From: Omphalotus guepiniiformis
Lineage: Eukaryota; Basidiomycota; Agaricomycetes; Agaricales; Omphalotaceae
Assembly: GCA_028554645.1 (NCBI GenBank)
Contig: JAQOOI010000021.1
Location: 496,001 to 560,000 of the forward strand
Direction of reading: 5' to 3'
Length of the DNA stretch: 64,000 nt
In this document: positions 12,508-24,075 of the stretch, one piece after another
How positions within the stretch are numbered: position 1 is the first letter of the stretch
Layout of the letters: each line of letters opens with the position of its first letter
Program-made: the position numbers and the translations under genes
Notes under the pieces: generated by a model
Seen by the model: only the letters and a program-made list of their open reading frames with translations
Database searches by the model: none
What the model was told of the DNA's origin: nothing

Positions 12508-12814
12508 TATAAACAGGCGAGTCTGGCTCGAATGCCGATGTTTCGCTGACTGGACACGTAAAACCCAAAGCGGGTGTCAACTGTCAATAATTTTCCCTCT
12601 CTTGCTACCATATCATATCCCATAATCTCTTGGTCTCAGCAGAGGAAATTGCATCAAAGACGATTGGAAAGGGACGATCCGTAATCTTTCTGATATCTGC
12701 AATAACATCTAGTGATATTATTGTAAATTAGAATTGACAATGATTGATGATATCTCTGAGAACAACTAGCCTATTCATTCCGCGCACCTATGGTGCTACA
12801 CTTCGTTTTAATGT

Positions 12815-14152
12815 TCAGCTCAACCACGTCGCCCATTTGTTCGTTCCTGTGGATATGACCTCAGCAATTTGTGCCGCTAGGTTTCTTCCCGATTGTTCGC
12901 TGGGGTGAAGCTCGTCCCACCTGAACAAATGAAGGAATGAATCCACCGTCAGCAAAAAAGAAAGAGCTGATTGAGATCATTGTCAAAGCAGCGGTGACTC
13001 ACCACATGTAGCTGTCGCGCTCGGAAGCTACAGTACAATTCCCCGTATCACTCGTCGATTCGTTGATCGCGAAAACACAAGATTCGATTGGGGTCTTCAC
13101 GTTCAATGGTGCCGATCCATTGAAGTAGTCTTGCGGATTGTTGTACATGTCTGCAAATAGATTGTATGTATCAAACACACCTGTAATAGAAGCGATGGTG
13201 AGCTCTATTAATTTCCCCTTCGGCCTGTGCATATGATTACTTACCAACGTGTGCTTCAGGTATCAGTCTTACAAGGTCTCTAAGCATGTACGTTGCAAGT
13301 GCAGGTGTTGTGCAAGCAAATTCTTCCATGACGAGAGACCATTCAGTTGTATTGCGCGGAGCAGTCCAGTATTTGTTCGGGTAAGACCCCACAGAATATA
13401 TTGGAACCAGATTCAGAGGTATCACCTTTCAACGAAAAGCACATCAATGCTATGAAGTCCTGGAGGGGAGAATTAAAAGGAACCCGTACTTGTTGGAACA
13501 AGAAGTTGCGTGCTCCATTATCATACAGTGTCTTCACCCAGTCGACCGCGCACGCGGTCGTGTCGATCATCGACACCCCGGGGGCGTTCTTACCAACGAG
13601 TAACCCAAGCTGACCTAGATCGTTCGTGCCGATCCAGAGGGTGAACAACGTCTCGGACATGTTCAAGTTTAGTGAAGCGGATGCATTGAGATAGTCCGGC
13701 AGCTGAGTGTCGACGACGTTCACGCCGGGGAACGGGATGGGGGTCAGCGCCTGGGAACACACGGCCCCGGCTTTCGCGAAGGGGTAGAGAGATGCATTTG
13801 AGTAGCTCGCTGCGTACACGGGCCAGGACGTGATGTTACGCGAGACGAAGGCGGTCACGTCGGTATAGGAGTCTCCGAAGGTGACGAGGTTGTTGAGCTG
13901 GCCGGGCTGCACGCCACCTGTCGACGAATTGGCTTGCAAGATCGTCGTGCAACCCCGTGACGCTGCTGGCGAGACGGAGGCGCGCACGCCGGTGTGGGAG
14001 TCTCTGGAGGTGAAAAGGTTCGTCAGCTGGCCGGGCTGCACGCCTGTCGACGAGTTGGGTTGTAAAATTGTTGTGTAGGCCCATGGCACTGCTGGCGAGA
14101 GTAGTAGGGCGAGTACACAGACTAGGGCTAAGCGCATGCATGAAAAGCCCAT
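12815..14152 (-). CDS. Secreted GDSL/SGNH esterase, CE16-like, copy 2
   Basis: Four exons (14152-13490, 13425-13245, 13180-13003, 12920-12815) encode 375 residues. Exons 2-4 have the same lengths as in copy 1. Signal peptide (CVLALLLSPAVPWA), VTFGDSYTDV, WIGTNDLG and WDELHPS are intact, so it should be an active extracellular acetyl/acyl esterase. It differs from copy 1 by a 126-nt in-frame duplication in exon 1 that puts a decayed copy of the nucleophile block before the real one. The first intron is 64 nt, one base longer than in copy 1, which proves it is spliced. The ATG follows directly, in the same open frame, the last exon of the membrane-protein gene at 14153-15343. The gene may therefore lack its own promoter or be expressed as part of a fusion. 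Confidence 0.85.
13826..14077 (-). repeat. 126-bp in-frame tandem duplication inside GDSL copy 2
   Basis: Two successive 42-codon units: 14077-13952 (starting YTTILQPNSSTG) and 13951-13826 (starting CTTILQANSSTGG). The second keeps the catalytic block VTFGDSYTDV. In the first it has decayed to LFTSRDSHTGV, where the Gly before Asp-Ser and the Asp after Thr are lost. Copy 1 of the gene has a single unit. Confidence 0.9.
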
Positions 14153-15343
14153 GATGATTTCACAACGCAACCAGATACGTGAGGCGGGTGGATGAAAGGA
14201 GTCTTTCGTGGCCAACTGCGATTTTCTGTGACGTCGCATAGGAACAGCGAACTTCGGCTCACCCGAGCTGACTTGAGTGATGTCGACCTCCTCAGAATGT
14301 GTAGGCGCGCAGATAATGATGAAATTGAATGCTATTCCTATTATTTGAGATATCTGAAGTACCACACGATTCGTGTGAGTTCCGATTGTTCGAATTGGAA
14401 AGGAAGACAAGTTGAAGTGGAAGCGGGACGTACTGCGTCAGTCAGCGGATAGACACCGTTGCTCCCAGTAGAGTATACAATCAGCATTATAAGCATGGTC
14501 GCCGCATACAGGAAACCAGATTCCATGACGATGTGGGTCAGAGAGCTGCTTCTGCAGTCCCCGGGCGTAAAATTGATTCTGGCGCTTTTCTCAACGGTCC
14601 ATGTCCGAATGGCAATTAACACTGTCAAGGAAGTAGAAATTCACATTTGAAATCAATAAATAACGCGAGATGACTTACGCGTGTTGAGCATCGTCGAAGC
14701 GCATATAATCGCCCACGTCACGAGAGTGAGGGTCTTTCCGACAAAACGGGGCGGAGTGGTTATTTGGGAGACGACGATGGTCAGTCCGCAGCCGACTTCG
14801 GCGAGGAGAAGAAGGATGGAAAAGAGGATGGCTCGCCATGAGCGGCTATACGCGATGAAACACCGGTAGACCTGAGTGGTTATTGAGTTCGAGCGCCACA
14901 GCTTTAATGAAGGGATGAATGTGATTGAAGCTCACCAAGACTATGTCGCCTATTGTTGCCTCCAACAGAAATATAGCTGACTGTAAGAATATATTAGAAC
15001 AAGAAGAATCCTTTAGGAATCCAGTACTCACTCTGAGATTACCACGCCACGCTCTAGCGGTAATAGCCACAGCAAGCCCTCCAGGACCCTCATAAAGCAC
15101 AAAGGCCTGAATCGTATCATATATCGACAGCACGATATGCATACTCGCGAAGATCCACAGCGACACTCCTGCAGCTACCATGAACCAGCTAACCTCATCC
15201 TTCAGCTCCTTGTTCTTGGTCTTGTTCCGAAGGAGGTACCTCAGCCCAAAGCAGAACGCTATAGTGTGGAAGCCATAGAGCAGCGTTCCGAGGTATCCTG
15301 AGACGAGTTGGGCTTCAGTAATGGGGAAGGTGGACAAGGACAT
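14153..15343 (-). CDS. Agaricomycete multi-pass membrane protein, stop codon unclear
   Basis: Exons 15343-15032, 14980-14936, 14871-14679, 14621-14434 and 14353 downward join in frame. They give about seven hydrophobic helices (VSWFMVAAGVSLWIFAS, SILLLLAEVGCGLTIV, ESGFLYAATMLIMLIVY, ISQIIGIAFNFIII). Order and motifs (TIGDIVLVYRC, ESGFLY, SQIIGIAFN) match a family abundant in mushrooms and of unknown, perhaps receptor-like, function at the plasma membrane. The cytoplasmic tail THSEEVDITQVSSGE runs on without a stop for 67 codons of this exon into the ATG of GDSL copy 2. Either the natural stop was lost by deletion, or a 47-nt intron (GTGAGC...CGCAG) is removed, which would give a short new tail and a TGA before 14160. 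The start is the ATG at 15343. Confidence 0.78.
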
Positions 15344-15607
15344 GGTGCAAGGCGAAGAACTCACCTTGGCCTAGGTTGAAGGAGAACCCCCGAAGAGGAA
15401 GTTATTGAGATATCATGAGAGATAGATACTGTAGATATTACAACAGCTCCGCGATGTGCGTCGAACCTGAAGAGTGTGAACTGCAGGTGAACTGGTTCTC
15501 CTTTGACTCGTGGGAAGGAATCGAACCGATTCTTATGTGGGTGATTCAAATTGAGTACGACTTGGACGCGTGACGTTATATAGCTGGCCTGCAACCATGT
15601 ACATAAC
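15344..15607. promoter_or_regulatory. Shared divergent promoter region
   Basis: Only 264 bp separate the start codons of the membrane-protein gene (-) and P450 2 (+), so both promoters must lie here. This supports possible co-regulation. No specific operator could be identified. Confidence 0.5.
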
Positions 15608-18030
15608 ATGGACTCTATGCTCTCCATCTCAGGCTACGTGCTGTACGCAATATGTCTAGTAGCCACTCTCGCGCTCCTTTCAAGATACCCTCGACGGCGG
15701 CGTCTTTCTCTACCGCCAGGACCACCTGGTCTCCCACTCATAGGCAACGCACTTCAGCTTGCCAAGACGGGGCAGTTTTTGCAATTCACTGAGTGGAGTA
15801 GAATATATGGTGTGTAGAGCCTTGCTTAGTCTGTATCTCTATCACCAGTGCCAATCATTGATCGACTCATATCGCGCATCGCAGGACCCATTCTCTCGTT
15901 GGATTTACTGGGACAACATGTAGTTGTGCTGAATTCGCACAAGGTAGCCGCTGATCTGTTAGGTGAGCCAGCCAACTCATCCCATTCATTTTCCATTTCT
16001 CATTTGCACCTTTGACTTCAAAAGATCGTCGGTCGAATATATACAGCGATCGTCCGCGGTTCATCGTCGTCTATGAATACCTATCTGGAGGGCTTCTCTT
16101 CTCCGGTGCACCATATGGGGACTTGTGCGTATCTTTTCCACTCAGTGGGCCAGTGATTGTGTCGTTGGCTGAATACTTGTGAGATGATTTCGGTTAGCTG
16201 GCGGAGAGTGAGGAGAACAGCACATGAAAGTCTCAGTATACGCGCGGCGCCGTACGTCCAGCCTCTCCAAGCCAAAGAAGCAGCGAACCTGGTGCTTTCC
16301 TTAATCGAGGATTCAGAGTCTTGGGATGAACATATGCAAAGGTTCGTGGTTCACATTCTTCCAGTCCCAACCCCTCGAGTTACATACACAACTACCCAGA
16401 TCATCCGCATCGGCTATCCTGTCCGCAGTCTATGGCCTACCCCCCGTCACATCCCCCACAGACCCGCTCATCTCGCGTATCATGGCCCACATGCACCGCA
16501 ACGTCGAATATGGCCAGCCCGGCGCGCACCTCGTTGAGATCTTTCCGGTGTTGAGACTCCTCCCGAGCTGGGCGGCGAGGTGGAAAAGAGAGGCGGTGTA
16601 TTGGTATACAGAAGATACAAAGCTGTTCGAGGAGCTCTTAGATTATCCGAGAAAAGCGATTGTACGTAGGCTTTGCTTTACGTTGTTTGTGTTTTCTTCT
16701 TTGAAAGTAAACTTATTTATGGGGTTGTGCATGGTTTCCCAGATGAATGAAGAGCCGATGAATTGCTTCGCGACGACTTGGATCCAGAATGCGCATAAGA
16801 ATCGGTTGGAGTGGAAAGAAACGGCTTGGTTGGCTGGGACGATGTTGTAAGTTACCCCCCGCTCCTTCCAGCTGCTCTTTCCCTTCATCCTCACTGACTT
16901 CAATGGGAATCAGCGGTGCAGGTGTCGAAACGGTGAGCTCATACACCTCTTCCACGCCGAGTTCTAATCAACAAGAAAAAACGCGCATATATAGACATCA
17001 GCTGCATTGTCAGCTTTCATCCTAGCTATGACCCTCCATCCGCGCGTCTTACACAAAGCCCAAGCCGAGATAGACCGCGTCGTTGGTCGAGACCGTGTGC
17101 CCAGTTTCGAAGACAAGCCCGATCTGCCTTACATCCGTGCGATTGTGAGGGAGACGTTGAGGTGGTGGCCTGTTGGGCCTGTTGGCGTACCCCATCGGGT
17201 GATGCAGGTCCGCACGAGCTAATAGTTCATGAGTCTTGGGTTGTCACTTACTATAAAGTACGTATACTTTGGACAGGACGATAGTTATGATGGGTATTTC
17301 ATCCCAAAAGGTTAGGAGGCGTCGTTACAGTCATTTTTAGAAATGCTGAGTATTCATTTTTAGGTTCTATCATCGTATACAACGTCTGGTAAGTGGCGTA
17401 TTCCTCCACTCTCCACCCCTTGGCCCGGTATCTTAACAATCCGATGATTTTACTTACATAGGGCCATGAACCGGTGAGTCGTATTCCAAACTAATATATC
17501 AATATCACTCCAACCGCACAATCCAGGGACCCCACCGTCTACGGCCCCGATTTCGACACCTTCCGCCCCGAGCGCTTTCTCGACGTGTCTGGCACGACCG
17601 ATGTAACGCCTCCGGATACACATAAACAAGGGCATGTTACATATGGCTTTGGGAGACGGTAAGTAAGATGAATTCGGTACGACTTGACCGTTTCGTGACT
17701 GACAAATTTATGATATATGATATCTGATAGTCGATGTGTTGGCTTGAACGTCGCGGACCAGTCCCTTTTCATAAATATTGCATTCATGATTTGGGCTTTG
17801 AACATTGAAGCACCGAGAGATAGCCATAATGAGCCTATCATGCCCTCGAAGACGGATTGGATCGATGAAGGCCTGATTGTGTAAGTAACTCTGTACATGT
17901 GTTGCGTCAATCATGCGCTAGTAAAAATCGTACACTGACGGACGTTGTTAGTCGACCCCGGAAATTCAAATGCCGAATCATACCACGATCGGAGAATGTC
18001 ATCTCCTTGATCAAAGCGGCGGCTCACTGA
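15608..18030 (+). CDS. Cytochrome P450 monooxygenase 2
   Basis: Fourteen exons (15608-15809, 15885-15962, 16025-16124, 16198-16341, 16400-16661, 16743-16846, 16914-16932, 16995-17207, 17277-17310, 17364-17388, 17462-17473, 17527-17658, 17731-17880, 17952-18030) join in frame to 517 residues. A membrane anchor (VLYAICLVATLALLS) is followed by LPPGPPGLPLIGN. The oxygen-binding motif AGVETT spans a 19-nt exon boundary, ExxR is ETLR, the PERF motif is FRPERF, and the heme loop is YGFGRRRCVG. The usual first Phe of the heme loop is Tyr here, a tolerated change. One exon is only 12 nt (17462-17473). Many intron sites coincide with P450 1 at 6.6 kb, so the genes are paralogues. It shares a short divergent promoter with the membrane-protein gene. 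Confidence 0.93.
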
Positions 18031-18202
18031 TCACTGAATATATAGGGATTTCTGTAATCTTACAATGTACGGGATATCAAGTAATACATATACGCGCCAC
18101 TCTTTTGAGTGTATTGATATTGAACGTCCAACGACATCTGAGTTGATGGTGACTATACACAGCCTCTGAGCAGAGGAGTATATCTGACCCATCATTCACG
18201 AC

Positions 18203-19730
18203 TTACGCAGACTTCTGCAACAGCCATCGAATACCATCACGGTAGTCCTGTTCATACTTTTTCGAAATCTTGAGATCGCTGGCTATTCCGCTGAATCCAT
18301 GAGGTACTCCGGGGTAACTAAAGCATAGACGAATCAGGGACGAAAAACCAGAGATGCTTATTTTTGTTTTTGCGTTACTCACATATCGAGTTTCGTGTCA
18401 ACACCATTTTCCCTGAGCTTCTTCTCATACAACAAGCCTTCATCGCGTAATGGATCCCAACCGCATACCTGGAAATAGGTAGGAGGTAGACCTTTGTGAG
18501 ATGGGTAGAGTAGAGGTGACATCTCAGGATCTTCAGGAGGTGCTGCGTACATCTCTAATGGACATTTCAACGCTCGTAAGTCAATTACAAATCTACACCA
18601 AGAGAAGCGAAAGCTACGAAGGCTCACTTGCGCTAATGACTAGATCATTCTTGCTCAATAACGGTGCGTCCTTGTTCTGCTCCATGGATAAGAGGAAAGG
18701 CTTGTATCTATGAAAACAACAGTCTTATCAATCACTACCTTGCCAAAGTACCGGGAACCATCCATAAGTTATCGTTATCACATACACATCGGGGTACACA
18801 TCGGGGTAAATGACCCAGGGCATAGTCAGGAATTGTCCTGTGAAGTAAGGATGATCTTTGAAGAACGGATCACTGAGTGCACGATGAGCTATGACGGTGG
18901 CTATATTGGCGCCTGAGGAGCCGCCTTGGATTATGAAGCCTTTGGAGAGGGAGGCGGAGAAGAGTGAGGGGTTTGAGATGATCTGTGTGATTTATAACGA
19001 GAACAAGCAATAGTGAGCAAGTTTTGAATCCCCCAGAGTTCCCTGTGAGACAAAACGGACGCACATATTTCACGACGGCGTAGCAGTCGTTGAGGCCAGT
19101 AGGGAAAGGGTGTTCTGGTGCCAGACTATGAGAAAATCAGGAATTGTTTAACTCGTATACTGTTACGGTAATGATAAACAGATGCAGACGGTAGTCGATA
19201 TTGACGATTGAGATTTGTAGTTCCACGCTGATGATACGAAGATAGTAGTCGTTCATTCCGACGTCCCCAAAGAAGAAGCCTATCATATTGCAATCCATAC
19301 GCATATATGCTGTCACCTAGTGACAGTAGAACTCACCTCCCCCATGGATGGATATCAACAACGGGAAAGCAGCGTTAGGCTCTGTTGAAGTAGGTGTAAC
19401 GCATCTAGCCAACACCTTCGCTCCATCTTCTGTATCGATACGATGATCCGTGACAGTATACGAAGACTCTTGCCCAGAATCAGAGATTCAGCTTACAGTT
19501 TCGTAGAGTCTTTCTGCGAAATTGGTTCTGGAACCCTACTCACCGGGTGGCAACTGAGGTGCACGTTTCGCTTGTATCATCGGTAACAGGGTGCTGCAGT
19601 AATGTTCTCTCATCGCAGGAATGTCAAGTTTGTCTTGAGGCTGATTACTAGGCCCTCGGGGGGTCATCAAGTTGGGAGCGGCTGCGGCGAACTCGAGGTC
19701 GGGGGTCGAAAGGTAAGCGTAGTCCGCCAT
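18203..19730 (-). CDS. Alpha/beta hydrolase, HSL-type esterase/lipase
   Basis: Several exons starting at the ATG at 19730 ([15 protein letters not shown]) and ending with TAA at 18203. The oxyanion motif is ISIHGG, followed by LAPEHPFP. The nucleophile elbow is GGSSGAN (GxSxG), the acid is in the GWDPLRDEG segment, and the His is in PHGFSG. These mark the hormone-sensitive-lipase group (alpha/beta hydrolase fold 3), typically cytosolic carboxylesterases on short acyl esters. No signal peptide is evident. The gene runs towards P450 2 with only about 170 bp between their stops. Next to an acyltransferase and two P450s it could remove acyl groups from the same product; that is inference. A short [13 protein letters not shown] exon near 19.1 kb is modelled from splice sites only. 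Confidence 0.85.
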
Positions 19731-20160
19731 AGTGAGAAGGGAGAATTGTTGGAATAAGATGCAGAGAGAGCAGAGGATGTAGTTGATATATGTTAAAGTA
19801 TCCTCAGTTGATGATCATTCAAAGGGAATCACCGAGATGTGCGAGGAGAGTGACACATCCATCATTGCAGTAAACTTGTCTGCTTCCACAGTTTCCATTT
19901 TTACTGACGGACTGAAAAGTTGAATAGATTCCATGATGAATGATGGGGGTTTGAAGAAGATAGGGTCAGAGCAGGAACAGAGAGAGAAGATCAAGATGTG
20001 ATTCTGTGAAAATACCGCAGCTGTGATGAAGTGGGGTCAGCATATTATGTAAGCTCCATGTCAGGGCGGCGTTGGTCTAGCGTTGGTCGTTGGTTGGCCT
20101 TCAAGCTTCAAGCTTCAAGTTCAACTCGAATTCTTCATTTTCTCTTACGTCTCTTCGATG
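19731..20160. other. Intergenic, 5' flank of the esterase
   Basis: Contains the esterase promoter and a short CTTCAAG repeat near 20100-20120. No gene was seen. Confidence 0.4.
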
Positions 20161-21100
20161 GATGACAAGCGAAAACGCCACTGCTGAGCTCAAAAGGCCT
20201 CTTGGAGACGACGTTGACGATGAAGAGCAGTCGTCGGCCGATGAGGACGAAGGACCCGACGAAGTTGAAGTGAAAATATATTCACTCGTTTATTTCCATC
20301 TCTTACCAAGTGCCTCTTTTATAACTATCTTGGTTGAATTAGGCCTAGCGATGCGAGACTGTAATCCTGAAGCTGAACCCCAAAACGCGGCGAAGAAAAA
20401 CTCAAGCCACCCACGCATGGAGGCTCTGGTCTTCAGCGACATCATGATGTCCTTCAACGCTCGAGAGACGCGATGTTTGATGCTCTGAGAGCTACTCGAA
20501 GAATATTCAAGTGTGTATGCAGATGCATCGTATCTCAAGTTCGATGTACTGATCATTTTTACCATTAGCAAAGCGATTAGCTATGGCATATGGCACCCCT
20601 ATCTACTGCGAGTTTCGGTCACCGTTGCTCGTGGATCAGGCATGAATTCTGTTGACTGCAGACGGCACGTTGAGAACTCAATCGCGTTTGGAATTGCTAC
20701 CTGAAGAAGCCATCTACGATTCTACCTCAGTCAACGGGGCTCTCTTTTTTGCTAGAAGGAGTCTTCGATAGAGTACCCCAACGACGGCACGTTCGAGAAC
20801 GTGTCAGGGAGCCCAATGACCGTGCAGTAGGTTGGAAAAGGGATTTGACATTGGAAAAATATCAGGTGCAAATTCTGTCATTTTGACGCTCGTCAATATT
20901 GATTCTTTCGTGATAGGTCTATGCCTATTCGAAGCGCTTGGGATACGTTGTAACACGTTCCAAATCACTGAACACATACTATCCCGAGACAGCACTATAT
21001 ATCCCCAACCCTCAACGCACTCCTTTTTCCAAAGAATATTTTCGACATTTCCTCCGTGGTTATGCAAGATATCGACCCTCTTCACGAGAGCCCATTAATT
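20161..21100 (+). pseudogene. Decayed WD40-cyclophilin (PPWD1-like) peptidyl-prolyl isomerase remnant
   Basis: The 5' part (20161 on) reads MTSENATAELKRPLGDDVDD followed by an acidic run, resembling the N-terminus of fungal WD40-cyclophilins. At about 20832-20990 the frame reads KISGANSVILTLVNIDSF and later LGIRCNTFQITEHILSRDST, similar to the WD40 part of PPWD1/CYP15-like proteins (pattern LGIKxxNTxTNRxxxxLGKDET). The middle shows no clear WD repeats and the cyclophilin domain is absent. The frames are interrupted by stops, so I call it a remnant. The match rests on memory of the family and is moderate; it could be a diverged unrelated gene. Confidence 0.4.
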
Positions 21101-21882
21101 GGTGGGAACCCTCTGCGCATAAGTTGTTGGCTCCGTCGGGAACGCAATCCATCTCAAATGCAAGGCGTGTCGTATAAACACCCCCAAGCCCAACCACTAA
21201 CCACCACGACCGCGACCACACATCGATACTCCATCCTCTTCTTCGCAGCCTTCGTCATTTGGTCAGGATTCCTCTCCCAGCAATTCCATATCCATCTCGG
21301 AACGTCTGTTGTTTTGTTCCCGTTTTCAAACCGGGAGGGGAACAGGAAAAATCAAAACAAAAACAGGAACGCAAGTTCAATACTTTCGTGGTCCTTCTTA
21401 AGCTTGCAGGGAAGAAGACAGCGATTGTAGCGACAGTCGTCGATGCCGGGGGTTTGCATTCTTTCTGGTTTGCGCAAGGAGCGTTTGAGGAGGGCCCATG
21501 GTTCTGATCTAGGTGGTTCTGGGTTCCTACTTGGGCCATGTATGATTATACGGGAGTAGAGTTATCCATGTTCTCTCTTCACATCTTCTTTGGAAATATT
21601 ATATCAAGCTCAGATACCTCAGCCTACCTTTCACAATAAATGGCAGATGCAATGTATATGGTCCGCCTAGTAGGTTGCTTAGGGAGCCGATGTGCGTAAG
21701 GAGTTCAAAGTATTACTATCACGACTCGGTGGGGTGGGGGTATCAACAAAAGGAGAGTCCATTAGAAGATTAGAAGTCCATTAAATCATCTATATACCCC
21801 AAAAATTCCGTCCAGCCACTAAAGTAAATGCCATCTCCATTGCTAAACTTCTGAAGGTTTTGTAAAGAAACCAAAGCTCTCC
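21101..21882. other. Intergenic, no supported gene
   Basis: Overlapping open frames on both strands around 21140-21540 show no motif. The 3' flank of the aspartic protease gene lies at the right end. Confidence 0.4.
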
Positions 21883-24075
21883 TCAAAACAGATTTGTCAA
21901 CACAAAAGCCACCACCATCGCCAAAGCCCAACACGCATGACCTCCACCTAAAGCCCTAGAAGCGCCATTGCCCTGTGATGATGAATTTCCATTCGATGTT
22001 GGGGTAGCGGCTCCGCCCATTGATACTGTCACTGTAGTGCTTGGAGTGCTGGGGGTAGCAGACGTAGAAAAAGATTGCGAGCCGGGTACCACTGTGACAG
22101 CTGTAGAGGCTTCTGCTGCAGCGCTTGCGGTTGGTGCTAGTTGAATCGTGCCTGAAGGGCGTGAGGGAAAACGAATAGGCAGGGGAGAGACAGGAAATTT
22201 TGAAAGTCAGTACCAGATGAGACGGATATTGCTGTGAAGAGACGTGCTCTCGAAATTCCCCCCATTGCTCTGTGCATCATTGACAGCTTGCGTGAGTAAA
22301 CTATCTGCGTTTGATGGTACTTTCGTGAGGAAGCCCATTCGGGGAGGGTCAACCGAAGGATGTGTCAGGTTCCCATAATGAAAAGCGACGAGGGTACTAG
22401 CGAGGCAAAAACTCAGTCAAACACCCAAGATGAGACAGAGAAAAAAGGCGTCATACGATTTTATGAACGGATCGCCAAGACTCCAACGGAAGGTTGCTCC
22501 TTGACCTGGTGGATCGGTAGCGACAATGTTATCAGCTACACAAGTAGTCGCGTCGCCGGTTGCGGTGTCGCCGATAAAGTCGCGAGGATCGATAGGGAAC
22601 ATCTACATGTTACATCCATTAGTACAGGTTCCGATGTAGTAGGCACCGGAATAGGGATGGTACGGACCTTTCCACCAATTTGGAATGCTAGAGTATGCGC
22701 TGCTGTACATGGAAGCGTTGCTGACGCCGAGTTGGACGGAGTGTATTTTGGCGAGACAGTGCTGAGGATGTTGTTTACGACGTCGGAAGGGCCACGTATT
22801 ATAGAGTTTCCCTGCGAGAATTGCGTGAATTAGGGTTTTGGTGATATAGAGCACAACGCACTGTGTCAATAAGCGCTGAGACGCGAGTGCTACTGACACC
22901 GCCTGTAGCTGGAATGCTAGAATCTGCGACCTTTTTGCCATCGAGATAGACGGCGTCAATGTCGACTTCCCAGCGGCTACACAGCACAGCGAATTAGGTT
23001 GTTGCACGGATTGTATAACTTTGAAGGGACGTACAAAGGATAGACCTGAAACAAAACAAAAATTTGAGCATATATGCGACAAAACAGAAAGCGTGAACGT
23101 ACCTCATCTGGAGCAAAAGTTGGAGGACTCAACCCTCCGTCCTCTGGAGCATACAATCTTACCGGCACCCAAGTCAAAGAAGAATTATCCACGCCATCAG
23201 GTAACTTTCCAAGAGTAAGCATTCCATCCTCCGCTCCAATATCAATCGTATCTCTCTGCAAACTGATCGCAAACAAATCCTCCTCTAGCGCATTCGTCAT
23301 AGAAATTCGTGAAAGCAAAGGTCCGTAGGTATAAGTGTCCGAAACGAAATCATCAGTAGGGTTAAGAGGCCCAGTTCTATCAGTGACGATAGCTTCCTGT
23401 ATATCACTTCCACTAGGGAACCCAAGACCAAAAATTCCTGCAGCGCCGTAACTGACGACAGTGTTGGTCGTAGAGTTCACTGCTGCAAAGGTTTGTCCTC
23501 GGATAGCTATTCCGGCGATTGTAGCGGTGTCGAAGCCGATAGGACCTGCAGCGTTTGTACCAGTCGTTGAGTCGCCGTATTGAATGGTCACACTCGAGCC
23601 TGTAGAATTGAAAACCGACGTATCATAGCGTGCTGCCGAGGCACTAGCACCGACACATGTTCCAGTTTTGCATTGATTAGACACCACCCATAAATCGCTT
23701 GAACCGGTGTCTACAAGTTCTAGTTAGCTTGCAGCCAGACCGGAGGTCAATGAATCTTACGGACCAAGATGAACGGCAGTAAGGGTATCTCCTAGTTGTA
23801 TTGGAACAGTGTATAACCTGAAATCGTTCTTGAATTTCACAACACAAGAATAAATCATTTCGTGCTCACAAGTCCGAGTTATCCCCAAGCCCAATCTCTC
23901 CACTAAGGTCTCCCCTTTTTAATCTCTGCGCACCTCTACTTCTCCGAAAAGGAATGTTGACGCCCTTAACACTTCTTGCCTGCAAGTCCACTGAAAGTTG
24001 GGAAGGAAGCGGGACCGCGGAAGTAAAACATGAGAGCTGGCCTAAGAAGCTGAGGAAAACCAGTAAAGAATGCAT
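21883..24075 (-). CDS. Secreted GPI-anchored pepsin-like aspartic protease (A1)
   Basis: Multi-exon gene with ATG at 24075. The signal peptide MHSLLVFLSFLGQLSC is followed by a basic propeptide (FRRSRGAQRLKRG). The first catalytic motif, HLDTGSSDLWVV, is split by an intron after HL. The flap region contains IQYGDST. The second catalytic motif is SALIDTGNS, again at an intron edge (the frame reads GACACA then GT...CAG then GGAAAC). The late part (WRWSLGDPF-like, TLVAFHYGNL) fits the A1 fold. A Ser/Thr-rich linker and a hydrophobic terminus (ACWALAMVVAFVLTNLF) indicate a GPI anchor, as in yapsins. It probably works at the cell surface or wall. The 3' exons around 22.1-22.35 kb are modelled with less certainty. 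Confidence 0.88.

Noticed and set aside
12999..13247. Frame beginning MVSNHMHRPKGKL before the esterase exon
   Set aside because: The first 25 or so codons are intron sequence; the esterase exon starts at 13180 after CTGTAAT (splice acceptor).
15480..15560. tRNA-like sequence (GGAATCGAACC)
   Set aside because: The pattern resembles a tRNA T-loop on one strand, but no matching acceptor stem or anticodon arm could be formed.
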